From Paraburkholderia tropica (GTDB taxonomy: Bacteria > Pseudomonadota > Gammaproteobacteria > Burkholderiales > Burkholderiaceae): DNA of 64,000 nucleotides. The first letter of the stretch is position 1, and each line of letters opens with the position of its first letter. The notes beneath the pieces are model-generated. The model worked only from the letters and a program-made list of their open reading frames with translations. It was not told the origin of the DNA and did no database searches. This document shows, in pieces, positions 38,486 through 46,152 of this stretch. Where the stretch lies: positions 124,001 through 188,000 of the forward strand of contig NZ_FNZM01000009.1 of assembly GCF_900109265.1 (NCBI RefSeq), in the 5' to 3' direction. The position numbers and the translations under genes were made by a program.

Positions 38486-39315
38486 ATCCTGGCGTGCTGC
38501 AAGACCTCAGTCTCGTCGATGTCGGCATCGCGGCCCTGCTCGTGTTCGTGAACGGCGCGGTCTCGGTGCTGCTCAAGCTCGATCTCGAACGCAAGCTCGC
38601 GTGGGCCGCGGTGCGCACCGTCGTGCAACTGCTCGCGATCGGCTACGTGCTCGGCTGGGTGTTCGCGTTCAACCGCTGGTACGCGGTGCTGCCGCTCATG
38701 GCGCTGATGACGCTGATCGCCGGCATTGCCGGTTCGCAGCGCGGTGCGCGCACTTACGGCGGCCAGCGTGCGGACAGCATCGTGTCGATCTGGGTCAGCG
38801 CGTGGCTCGTGGCCGCCGTGGGTCTGTTCGCGGTGATCCGCATTCGCCCGTGGTACGAGCCGCAATATGCGATTCCGATTCTCGGCATGATTCTCGGCAA
38901 TACGCTGACGGGCGTGTCGCTCGGCGTCGAGCGGATGATGCAGGAACTCACGGCGCGGCGCGACCGCGTGGAAAGCGCGCTTGCGCTCGGCGCGACGCGT
39001 TGGGAAGCGGCTCAGACGAGCGCGCGCGAGGCGGTGCGCGCGGGCATGATCCCGACGCTCAACCAGATGGCGGTCGTGGGCGTGGTGAGCCTGCCCGGCA
39101 TGATGACGGGCCAGGTGCTCGCAGGCCAGTCGCCGTTGCAGGCGGTGCGCTATCAGATCGTGATCATGTTCCTGATCGCGGCGTCTTCGGCGCTCGGCAC
39201 CGTCGGCTCGGTGCTGCTCGCGTACCGGCGGCTGTTCTCGCCCGAGCATCGTTTTCTCGCGGCGAAGCTCATTGCGCGCGATGCGCGTGCCAAAGGTGCG
39301 AAGGCACGCGTCTAG
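38482..39315 (+). CDS. ABC transporter permease, FetB (YbbM, UPF0014)-like
   Basis: 277-residue integral membrane protein of the UPF0014/FetB family with about seven hydrophobic helices. The signature GNTLTGVSLGVERMM (about residue 140) and ALGATRWEAAQ coupling motif (about 172, contacts the ATPase) are present, as is MAVVGVVSLPGMMTGQVLAG. It overlaps the ATPase gene by four bases and forms the complete transporter with it. Substrate likely a metal such as iron, by family only. Confidence 0.92.
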   Translation: MNPGVLQDLSLVDVGIAALLVFVNGAVSVLLKLDLERKLAWAAVRTVVQLLAIGYVLGWVFAFNRWYAVLPLMALMTLIAGIAGSQRGARTYGGQRADSIVSIWVSAWLVAAVGLFAVIRIRPWYEPQYAIPILGMILGNTLTGVSLGVERMMQELTARRDRVESALALGATRWEAAQTSAREAVRAGMIPTLNQMAVVGVVSLPGMMTGQVLAGQSPLQAVRYQIVIMFLIAASSALGTVGSVLLAYRRLFSPEHRFLAAKLIARDARAKGAKARV

Positions 39316-39385
39316 CGCCGCGCTCGCCGCGTACCGCCCGCACGCTGCACCGCTCGCTGCACGCCTTGCCGCGCGCACGCGCGAT

Positions 39386-39940
39386 TCAGCGCTGCGCCGA
39401 AATCGCCAGTTGCGTGCCGTCGCTGAGCGTGACCGTTTTCACGGTGCCGTTGGTCGGCATCGAGAAATGCAGCACTTCGCTATGCGCCACGACTTCCGGA
39501 CACGACCCGCCGCTCGCGGGCTTGCCGCGCGGCGCCTGCGCGCGGAAGCTCACCTGCACGTTCGCGGTCCCGTCGGCGGCGACGATCGGCGCGAGCCGCA
39601 CCTGGGTCTGGCGCACCATCGCGCCATTCGCGTCGAGCGGCAGCGAACCGTAATCGGGACAACTCTGCGCGACCGGCACCGCGCCGCCGGGCGGCTGGGT
39701 GCGCCAGGTGAAGTCATCGGTGTCGCCGGAACGCAGCGTGCGCGTTTCCTGCGAGTTGCCGTAGAGTTTGGACGTGACCTTCACCGTGTAGCGGATCGGG
39801 CCATCGGGCGCGGCCTTCGAGGTCACCTTGATCGGCGTGGTGGCGAACGCCGGCAGCGCGATCGCGCAGGACAACACCACGGCGGCACGGACGAGCACCG
39901 CGCGAGCGCGGCGGGAGTGGCTGGAGCTGCTGCAAGACAT
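39386..39940 (-). CDS. Exported protein of unknown function
   Basis: 184 residues with a standard signal peptide (Arg-rich start, hydrophobic VLVRAAVVLSCAIALPAFA, cleavage after AFA). The mature part is beta-rich with two SCP segments (QSCPDYG and GSCPEVV) that could form a disulfide bond. The ribosome binding site is ideal (AGGAGG, 6 nt before ATG), suggesting strong translation. It stands alone between the convergent FetB gene and an oxidoreductase on the same strand. I do not recognise a characterised family. Confidence 0.8.
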   Translation of the reverse strand: MSCSSSSHSRRARAVLVRAAVVLSCAIALPAFATTPIKVTSKAAPDGPIRYTVKVTSKLYGNSQETRTLRSGDTDDFTWRTQPPGGAVPVAQSCPDYGSLPLDANGAMVRQTQVRLAPIVAADGTANVQVSFRAQAPRGKPASGGSCPEVVAHSEVLHFSMPTNGTVKTVTLSDGTQLAISAQR

Positions 39941-40186
39941 GCGTCACCTCCTGGCTGGCGCTGCCGTCGCCGCGAAAAACGCGGCCACGGCAGCGTGTGG
40001 CGAACTTTCTTTCTTCTGTCAGTCTAGCTTGCCGCGCGTCCGCGTGCGCCCGGCAATGCCATTGCGCGGCCCAGGTTTTATCCCGCTTGCTTTCTCCCAC
40101 TCGCCAGGCGCGGGATCGGTCGGCGCGCCAGGGCAACCATGCGCCGCGCATGGCTGCCCCGGCGTCGCCGCGTGCGGATCGCCCGA

Positions 40187-41203
40187 TCAGAATCCGCTCA
40201 GCACGAGCTTGCCGATCGCACGCCCTTCTTCGAGCATCTTGTGCGCGCGCCGCACGTTCGCCGCGTTGATCGGCCCGAGCACTTCGCCGACCGTCGTGCG
40301 CAGCGTGCCCGCATCGACGAGCCGCGCCACTTCGGTCAGCAGCTTGTGCTGCTCGATCATGTCGGGCGTGCCGAACATCGAGCGCGTGAACATGAATTCC
40401 CAGTGCAGCGCGGCGCTTTTCGCCTTGAGCAGCTCGACCGGAATCGGCTTGTCGTTTTCAACGATGGTCGCGATACCACCCTGCGGCGCGACGATCTCGG
40501 CGGCGGCGGGGAAATTCGCATCGGTGTCGTTGAAGATCAGCACGTAATCGACGTTCTGGAAACCGAGCGCGCGGATCTGCGCAGGCATGTCGCCGTGATG
40601 ATCGACGATGTGGTCCGCGCCGAGCGAGCGCGCCCATTCGGCCGATTCGGGCCGCGACGCCGTGGCGATCACGGTGAGTTTCGCGAGCTGTTTCGCCAGT
40701 TGAATGCCGATCGAGCCGACCCCGCCCGCGCCGCCGATGATCAGCACGCGCTTGCCCGCGTCGGCGCCTTGCGGCGAGACGCGCAGGCGCTCGAACAGCG
40801 CTTCCCACGCGGTGATCGCGGTCAGCGGCAATGCCGCGGCGTGCGCGAAATCGAGCGACGCGGGCTTGTGGCCGACGATGCGTTCATCGACGAGCTGGAA
40901 CTCGCTGTTCGAACCGCTGCGCGTGATGTCGCCGGCGTAGAACACCGGGTCGCCGACCTTGAACAGCGTGACCTCGGGGCCGACGGCCGCGACCGTGCCC
41001 GCGGCGTCGTAGCCGAGCACCTTCGCGTCGGTCTCGACCTTGTCCTTCGGTGCGCGCACCTTGTAGTCGACGGGATTCACGGACACCGCTTCCACCTTCA
41101 CGAGCACGTCGCGGCCGCTGGGCGCGGGCGTCGGCAGATCGAGATCGAGCAAGGCTTCGGGGGCGTCGATCGGGAGATAGCGGTAGAGGCCAACAGCTTT
41201 CAT
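40187..41203 (-). CDS. Zinc-type alcohol dehydrogenase-like / quinone oxidoreductase (MDR superfamily)
   Basis: 338-residue NAD(P)H-dependent reductase. The N-terminal GroES-like domain (ALLDLDLPTPAPSGRDVLVK; AVSVNPVDYKVR) lacks the zinc-ligand cysteines of true alcohol dehydrogenases, and the Rossmann domain carries IIGGAGGVGSIGIQLAKQL (about residue 155). It fits the ZADH1/quinone-reductase group that reduces reactive enones or quinones. ATG 41203 has a perfect AAGGAG six nt upstream. It is divergent from a LysR gene across 161 bp that contain an inverted repeat, the usual layout for a LysR-controlled detoxification enzyme. Confidence 0.9.
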   Translation of the reverse strand: MKAVGLYRYLPIDAPEALLDLDLPTPAPSGRDVLVKVEAVSVNPVDYKVRAPKDKVETDAKVLGYDAAGTVAAVGPEVTLFKVGDPVFYAGDITRSGSNSEFQLVDERIVGHKPASLDFAHAAALPLTAITAWEALFERLRVSPQGADAGKRVLIIGGAGGVGSIGIQLAKQLAKLTVIATASRPESAEWARSLGADHIVDHHGDMPAQIRALGFQNVDYVLIFNDTDANFPAAAEIVAPQGGIATIVENDKPIPVELLKAKSAALHWEFMFTRSMFGTPDMIEQHKLLTEVARLVDAGTLRTTVGEVLGPINAANVRRAHKMLEEGRAIGKLVLSGF

Positions 41204-41326
41204 TTCGGGCTCCTTGGGAGGGCGAATCATCAATTCGACGGGATGTCGCTTCGGGCGCCGCGCAATCTTGCGAGTGTCGCGCGCCGTTGACTGACATCCT
41301 AGGCGCCGCCTCGATGGCCGAAAAGC

Positions 41327-41369
41327 CTCATAATCACTGAAACATTCTTCGGCTATTTTTGATAATGAG
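41327..41369. promoter_or_regulatory. Candidate LysR operator: split inverted repeat
   Basis: CTCATAATCA (41327-41336) and TGATAATGAG (41360-41369) are inverted copies with one mismatch, centre to centre 33 bp (about three helical turns). The right arm overlaps the LysR start codon, which would fit autorepression. Confidence 0.45.
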
Positions 41370-42348
41370 CGAAAAAGCGAGCGCGATACCACTCGACCTG
41401 CCCCTCGCCGCCGACCCGCGTGAGCGCCTCGATCTGCTCGACGTCGCGCTGTTCGTGCGCGCGGCGCAACTCGCGAACGTCTCCGCCGCGGGCCGCGAAT
41501 TCGGGCTTTCCGCCGCCGTGGCGAGCGCGCGGCTCGCGAATCTCGAACGCACGCTCGGCACGCGCCTGCTGCATCGCACCACGCGGCGCGTGAGCCCGAC
41601 CGAGGACGGCGAGGTGTTCATGGCGCGCGCGCTCGCGCTGCTCGACGCCGCCGAGGCCGCGCGCGCCGCCGTCGGACGCGCGCACGCCGCGCCGCAAGGC
41701 CGGCTGCGCGTGTCGATGCCCTCGTCGTTCGGGCGTCAGCATGTCTCGCCCGTGATCGCCGCGTTCTTGCGCCGCTATCCGGGCGTCAGCGTCGATCTGC
41801 GTCTGACCGATCAGATCGTCGATCTCGTCGACGCGGGCATCGACGTCGCGGTCCGCATCGGCGCGCTCAAGGATTCGACACTGGTGGCCCGGCGGCTCGC
41901 GGTGAACCGGCGCGTGATCTGCGCGTCGCCCGCCTATCTCGCGGAGCGCGGCACGCCGCATCATCCGTCCGATCTGGCGCGCCACGAGTGCGTGATACTC
42001 GGCGATCAGCGCGACTGGGCGTTCGTCACGCCTGCCGGGCCGCTCACGGTGCGCGTGGACGGGCGATTCGTCACCGACAACGGCGAAACGATCCGCGACG
42101 CGCTGCTGGCGGGCTTCGGCATTGCGCTCAAATCGACGTGGGATGTCGCACCGCATTTGCGCAGCGGCGCACTCGTGAGCGTGCTCGACAGCTACCCGCT
42201 CGCCGACACCACGGCGATCTGGGCCGTCTATCCGAGCCGCGCGTTCGTGCCGCCGAAAACCCGCGCGTTCGTGGAGTTTCTCGGCGAGCATTTCGGCGAT
42301 CCGCCGTATTGGGATGCCGGCGCGGAAGTGGAAAAAAGCGTGCGGTAG
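41365..42348 (+). CDS. LysR-family transcriptional regulator
   Basis: 327 residues. The N-terminal winged helix is typical (LLDVALFVRAAQLANVSAAG, then AAVASARLANLERTLGTRLL, HRTTRRVSPTEDGEVF; about residues 24-80), followed by the periplasmic-binding-like effector domain. It belongs to the large group close to regulators of quinone/aldehyde reductases. ATG 41365 is preferred to a TTG two codons earlier. It is divergent from the oxidoreductase gene, its likely target. Its stop codon lies in a large hairpin shared with the convergent ligD-like gene. Confidence 0.92.
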   Translation: MSEKASAIPLDLPLAADPRERLDLLDVALFVRAAQLANVSAAGREFGLSAAVASARLANLERTLGTRLLHRTTRRVSPTEDGEVFMARALALLDAAEAARAAVGRAHAAPQGRLRVSMPSSFGRQHVSPVIAAFLRRYPGVSVDLRLTDQIVDLVDAGIDVAVRIGALKDSTLVARRLAVNRRVICASPAYLAERGTPHHPSDLARHECVILGDQRDWAFVTPAGPLTVRVDGRFVTDNGETIRDALLAGFGIALKSTWDVAPHLRSGALVSVLDSYPLADTTAIWAVYPSRAFVPPKTRAFVEFLGEHFGDPPYWDAGAEVEKSVR

Positions 42349-42417
42349 CGTAAGCACGTGAACAGCGCGCCCGGCCGCGTTCGACAGCACACGGCCGGGC
42401 GCGCGGGCGCACGCTAC
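42345..42417. terminator. Long two-part hairpin between convergent LysR and ligD-like genes
   Basis: Inner perfect 13-bp stem GCGCGCCCGGCCG/CGGCCGGGCGCGC (42365-42377 with 42392-42404) and outer 7-bp stem GTAGCGT/ACGCTAC (42345-42351 with 42411-42417). The TAG stops of both genes are part of the outer arms. No T-run, so it is at best an atypical bidirectional terminator. Confidence 0.5.
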
Positions 42418-43499
42418 GCGCCGCCTTCTTCGAGCCGCAGCGTCAGTTCGCTCGTCACCGCCTGGCGCACGCCGGCGTAAGCGGCCCACGGGTCCGCGCG
42501 CCGGACCTGCGCCATTCGCGCACGCAGCGCGTCGAGATCGGCGAGCGACCAGTGCGCGCCGCCCGTCGTCTGCGTCAGCTCATCCCAGCCGATCGGCACC
42601 GACACGCCCATGCCGGGCCGCGCGCGCACGCCCCACGCGACCGCCGTGCTGGCGCCGCGCGCATTGCGCAGATAGTCGACATAGACTTTTTTCTTGCGAT
42701 GCGCCGGGCCCATCGTCGCGGTGAACTGCGTCGGCCAGCCGGACGCAAGACGCTGGGAGACGGCGCGCGCGAACGCCTTCGACTCGTCCCAGCTCGTGCC
42801 CGGGACGACAGGCACGATCACGTGCAGCCCTTTACCGCCGCTCGTCTTGCAGAACGATTCGAGCCCGAGATCGGCCAGCACGCCGCGCGTGAGCTGCGCG
42901 GCCTCGATCACGCGGTCCCAGCCGAGCGCCGGATCGGGATCGAGATCGAACACCACGCGGTCGGGGTGCTCGACGTCGCTCGCCAGCGCGTTCCAGGTAT
43001 GCAGTTCGATCGTGTCCATCTGCGCAACCTGCACGAGCGCCTCGAGCGTATCGATACTGAGAATCGCCGGCTGACCGGGATCGAGACCGTCGTGCTGGGT
43101 AACGCCGTCGATCGGCGCGCGTGCGCTGTGGCGCTGGAAAAACGTCTCGCCGGCGAGGCCTTGCGGCGCGCGCACGAGCGAAACGGGACGGTCGCGCAGA
43201 TGCGGCAGCAACAAGGGCGCGACGCGCGCGTAATAGCGTACGAGGTCGAGCTTGCGGATGCCGCTTTGCACGTCGATCACGCGACGTGCGCTGGTGACGC
43301 GGATGCCGGCGACTTCGCCGGTGGTGGAAGCTCGCCCGGAGCGCGTGCGCGGCGCGGTGGCACGCGGGGCGCGGGGCGTGGACGCGGGATGCGAGGCCAG
43401 TGCACTGGCGTCCGGAGCCTGGGCCCGGACGCCGATCGGCGTTCGGGTGGGTGTCGACGATGTCGACGAAGCCGATTCGGCCTTGAGAGCGTCCTGCAT
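42414..43499 (-). CDS. Stand-alone LigD-type polymerase/primase domain protein
   Basis: 361 residues. The C-terminal 290 are a complete LigD polymerase domain: RPVSLVRAPQGLAGETFFQRH (binding pocket, split by family near residue 125), catalytic Asp pair in VFDLDPDPALGW (about 210), SGGKGLHVIVP (about 245) and third Asp in VYVDYLRNARGAS (about 300). The first 70 residues are a low-complexity linker like those joining domains in full LigD, but no ligase or phosphoesterase domain precedes it. ATG 43499 has AAGGGG at good spacing. In the family this domain adds (ribo)nucleotides at double-strand breaks during non-homologous end joining with Ku and ligase; neither is in the window. Confidence 0.9.
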   Translation of the reverse strand: MQDALKAESASSTSSTPTRTPIGVRAQAPDASALASHPASTPRAPRATAPRTRSGRASTTGEVAGIRVTSARRVIDVQSGIRKLDLVRYYARVAPLLLPHLRDRPVSLVRAPQGLAGETFFQRHSARAPIDGVTQHDGLDPGQPAILSIDTLEALVQVAQMDTIELHTWNALASDVEHPDRVVFDLDPDPALGWDRVIEAAQLTRGVLADLGLESFCKTSGGKGLHVIVPVVPGTSWDESKAFARAVSQRLASGWPTQFTATMGPAHRKKKVYVDYLRNARGASTAVAWGVRARPGMGVSVPIGWDELTQTTGGAHWSLADLDALRARMAQVRRADPWAAYAGVRQAVTSELTLRLEEGGA

Positions 43500-43864
43500 A
43501 CCGGGTCCCCTTGCGCGGTGGCGCATGCGACGCATCGCGCGACGCGAGTCGCGACACGTACGGTTGACGGCACGCGGCGGCCGCCCCCGTCGGACGCCGC
43601 ACGTGCAGTCATTGTGCCTCGAAAGCTCGCTTTCGTCGCTGAAAGCTGTGCGCCAGGCCGCATTGCGCCGCCGCATCGGGCGTTCGGGCCTACCGTCGCG
43701 CCTCGACGCTTACACGCGAGGCGGCCGCTCGCACGCGCCGAAACGGTACAATCCGGCTTTCATTCGCCGCGCGCGGCAGCCGCCAGGCCCGCCTTCGCGC
43801 CCTTTTTCGATTTCCGCCGTCTTCGGGCATCCGGCGCCCTTGCATGGTCCGCGCCGCTCACGTC
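43500..43864. other. Divergent region ligD-like / serB
   Basis: 365 bp. TACAAT at 43747-43752 could be the serB -10, without a good -35. No remains of a ligase domain are visible in the frame upstream of the ligD-like gene. Confidence 0.4.
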
Positions 43865-44704
43865 ATGAACCTCGTCATCCAGAGTCCCGCCCCGCTGCAA
43901 GCCGAACACCACAAGCCGCTCCTCGCGCTCGCGCGCGGCAGCCGCCTTACGCCGATCGACGCCTGCGCGCTGCGCATCGACAACGCCGATCCCGCGCAGC
44001 GTCCCGATCTCGACGTCTACTGCGGCACGCACCAGCTCGACTACGCGTTCGTGGAAGCGGGCCGCACGCTGGCCGATTTCGGCCTCGTCGCGATGGACAT
44101 GGATTCGACGCTCATCACGATCGAATGTATCGACGAAATCGCGGACTTCTGCGGTCTGAAAGCCGAAGTCGCGGCGATCACCGAAGCGTCGATGCGCGGC
44201 GAGATCAAGGATTTCAACGAGAGCCTCACGCGCCGCGTGGCGCTGCTCAAGGGCCTCGACGCGAGCGCGCTCGAACGCGTCTACGAAGAGCGTCTGCAAC
44301 TCTCGCCGGGCGCGGAAACCATGCTCGCGGGCGCGCGTGCGGCGGGCCTGAAAACGCTGCTCGTCTCGGGCGGCTTCACGTTCTTCACCGAGCGCCTCAA
44401 GGCGCGTCTGGGTCTCGATTTCACGCGCGCGAATACGCTGGAAATCGTCGATGGAAAGCTCACGGGCCGCGTGGTCGGCGAGATCGTCAATGCCGACGTG
44501 AAGGCGCGCACGCTGGTCGAAACCTGCGCGCAACTGGGTATCGAGCCGCGCCGCGCGATCGCGATGGGCGACGGGTCGAACGACCTCAAGATGATGGCCG
44601 AAGCCGGTTTGTCGGTGGCGTTCCGCGCCAAGCCGGTGGTGCGCGAAGCGGCGAGCGTCGCGTTCAACTTCGTCGGGCTCGACGGGTTGTTGAAGCTGCA
44701 CTGA
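43865..44704 (+). CDS. serB: Phosphoserine phosphatase
   Basis: 279-residue HAD-family phosphatase for the last step of serine synthesis. The nucleophile and acid/base aspartates are Asp78 and Asp80 in VAMDMDSTLI; motif II is LLVSGGFTFF (about 168), and motif III is AMGDGSNDLKMM (about 238). The N-terminal 70 residues form the SerB leader domain. ATG 43865 is preferred to one seven codons upstream because of agreement with relatives; ribosome binding site is weak for both. It ends at a strong shared terminator with metC. Confidence 0.95.
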   Translation: MNLVIQSPAPLQAEHHKPLLALARGSRLTPIDACALRIDNADPAQRPDLDVYCGTHQLDYAFVEAGRTLADFGLVAMDMDSTLITIECIDEIADFCGLKAEVAAITEASMRGEIKDFNESLTRRVALLKGLDASALERVYEERLQLSPGAETMLAGARAAGLKTLLVSGGFTFFTERLKARLGLDFTRANTLEIVDGKLTGRVVGEIVNADVKARTLVETCAQLGIEPRRAIAMGDGSNDLKMMAEAGLSVAFRAKPVVREAASVAFNFVGLDGLLKLH

Positions 44705-44749
44705 GTCGCACGAACGCTGCGCTGAGTTTCACCGGCACGGCTCAAACTG

Positions 44750-44794
44750 AAACGGCCGCTCGCGTCCCACGGGACGGCGAGCGGCCGTTTTGCT
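44750..44794. terminator. Bidirectional terminator between serB and metC
   Basis: Perfect 13-bp stem AACGGCCGCTCGC/GCGAGCGGCCGTT with a secondary CGTCCC/GGGACG pairing in the loop, flanked by AAA and TTTT. Suits the two convergent genes. Confidence 0.85.
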
Positions 44795-44842
44795 TTTGGC
44801 GCGAGTCTTGTGCCGGGCGCGTGCCCGGTACTCACGCGCCCG

Positions 44843-46027
44843 TCAAGCCAGCGTCGCGAGCGCGCGTTCGAGATCGGCGCGTAGATCCGCTTCGTCTTCG
44901 AGGCCGATATAGAAGCGCACCAGCGTGCCGCGATGCGGCCACTGCGCCGCGCTGCGCATCGACGCGATGTCGTATGGCATCACGAGGCTGTTCGCCCCGC
45001 CCCAGCTCCAGCCCAGTGCGAACAGGTCGAGCGCTTCGCAGAACGTGTCGATCTGCGAAGCGCTATAGCGTTCGTCAAACACCACCGAGAACAGGCCGCC
45101 CGCGCCCGTGAAATCGCGACGGAAGAACGCATGGCCGGGACAGTCCTCGAAGGCCGGATGCAGCATTGCCGCGATTTCGCCGCGCGACTTGAGCCACGTC
45201 GCGAGCGCGAACGCGCTGCGGTCATGCGCTTCGAAACGCGCCTTCATGCTCGGCAAGCCGCGCAGCACGAGCGAACAATCATCCGACGACACGCCGATGC
45301 CCAGGCGCATGCGCGCCGATTTGAGCTTCAGATACAGATCGCGGTCGCGCGTGATGGTCGCGCCCATCAGCACGTCGCTGCCGCCCGACTGGTACTTCGT
45401 GAGCGCCTGCACCGAAATGTCGATGCCGTGATCGAAGGGCTTGAAAGCGAGACCCGCCGACCACGTATTGTCGATCGCCGTGATGACGTTGCGCGCGCGC
45501 GCCGCCGCCGTAATGGCTTGCACGTCGGGCACTTCCATCGTCACCGAACCGGGCGCTTCGATCCAGATGAGCTTCGTGTTCGGCTGGATCAGGTCGGCCA
45601 TGCCCGCGCCGATCATCGGGTCGTAATAACGCGCGGTGATGCCGAAGTCGCGCGCGAGCCAGTCGCCGTGATCGCGGTTCGGCGAATAGACGTTGTCGGG
45701 AATCAGCACGTCGTCGCCACTCTTCAGGAGGCCGAAATAGACGTTCGAGATCGCCGAGAGACCGGAAGGCTGCAGCAGCGTGTGCTCGCCGCCTTCGATC
45801 ACGGCCAGCCGGTGCTGGAGCATCGTGGACGTGGGCGTGGCGTGCAGCCCGTAGCGCCATTGCGCGTCGTTGCGCCAGTCGAGCGCGCGCACGGACGCGA
45901 GGTCCGGAAAGACCACGGTCGAGGCGCGCGTGACGGGCGCCGCGAACGATTCGAAGCCGGGAGTGAGATCGTCTTGCGGATGCAGGATCTGCGTCTGCAC
46001 CGTGCGGCTGGAGTCGGATTTCGTCAT
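44843..46027 (-). CDS. metC: Cystathionine beta-lyase
   Basis: 394-residue PLP enzyme of the Cys/Met metabolism family that cleaves cystathionine to homocysteine, ammonia and pyruvate. Visible signatures are YGLHATPTSTMLQHRLA (about residue 60), IPDNVYSPNRDHGDWLA (about 110), AIDNTWSAGLAFKPFDHG (about 185) and the cofactor lysine in QALTKYQSGGSDVLMG (about 210). The Trp-containing ASWSWGG-like region reads GWSWGGANSLVMPY, the beta-lyase type rather than gamma-synthase. Its leader carries a short 11-bp tandem repeat. A tyrosine recombinase gene lies 125 bp upstream on the same strand. Confidence 0.93.
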   Translation of the reverse strand: MTKSDSSRTVQTQILHPQDDLTPGFESFAAPVTRASTVVFPDLASVRALDWRNDAQWRYGLHATPTSTMLQHRLAVIEGGEHTLLQPSGLSAISNVYFGLLKSGDDVLIPDNVYSPNRDHGDWLARDFGITARYYDPMIGAGMADLIQPNTKLIWIEAPGSVTMEVPDVQAITAAARARNVITAIDNTWSAGLAFKPFDHGIDISVQALTKYQSGGSDVLMGATITRDRDLYLKLKSARMRLGIGVSSDDCSLVLRGLPSMKARFEAHDRSAFALATWLKSRGEIAAMLHPAFEDCPGHAFFRRDFTGAGGLFSVVFDERYSASQIDTFCEALDLFALGWSWGGANSLVMPYDIASMRSAAQWPHRGTLVRFYIGLEDEADLRADLERALATLA

Positions 46028-46039
46028 ATCGGGAGCAAT

Positions 46040-46074
46040 GCGTTGGTGCGTCGTTGGTGCGTCGTTGTTGCGTC
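46040..46074. repeat. Short 11-bp tandem repeat in the metC leader
   Basis: A GCGTCGTTGGT unit is present about three times with small changes, 13 bp upstream of the metC ATG. No other ribosome binding site is seen in the leader. Confidence 0.7.
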
Positions 46075-46152
46075 AAAAAGCGAGACGCGCGGCCGGACCT
46101 GCTGGCGGCGCGCGCGACGTATCCCGAAGATTAACACCGGCGTGCGGCGGTC

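Noticed and set aside
43500..43676. N-terminal extension of the LigD-like protein as a degraded ligase domain
   Set aside because: The translated extension is Arg-rich and has no ligase motif (no KxDG-type site); a good start with ribosome binding site lies at 43499.
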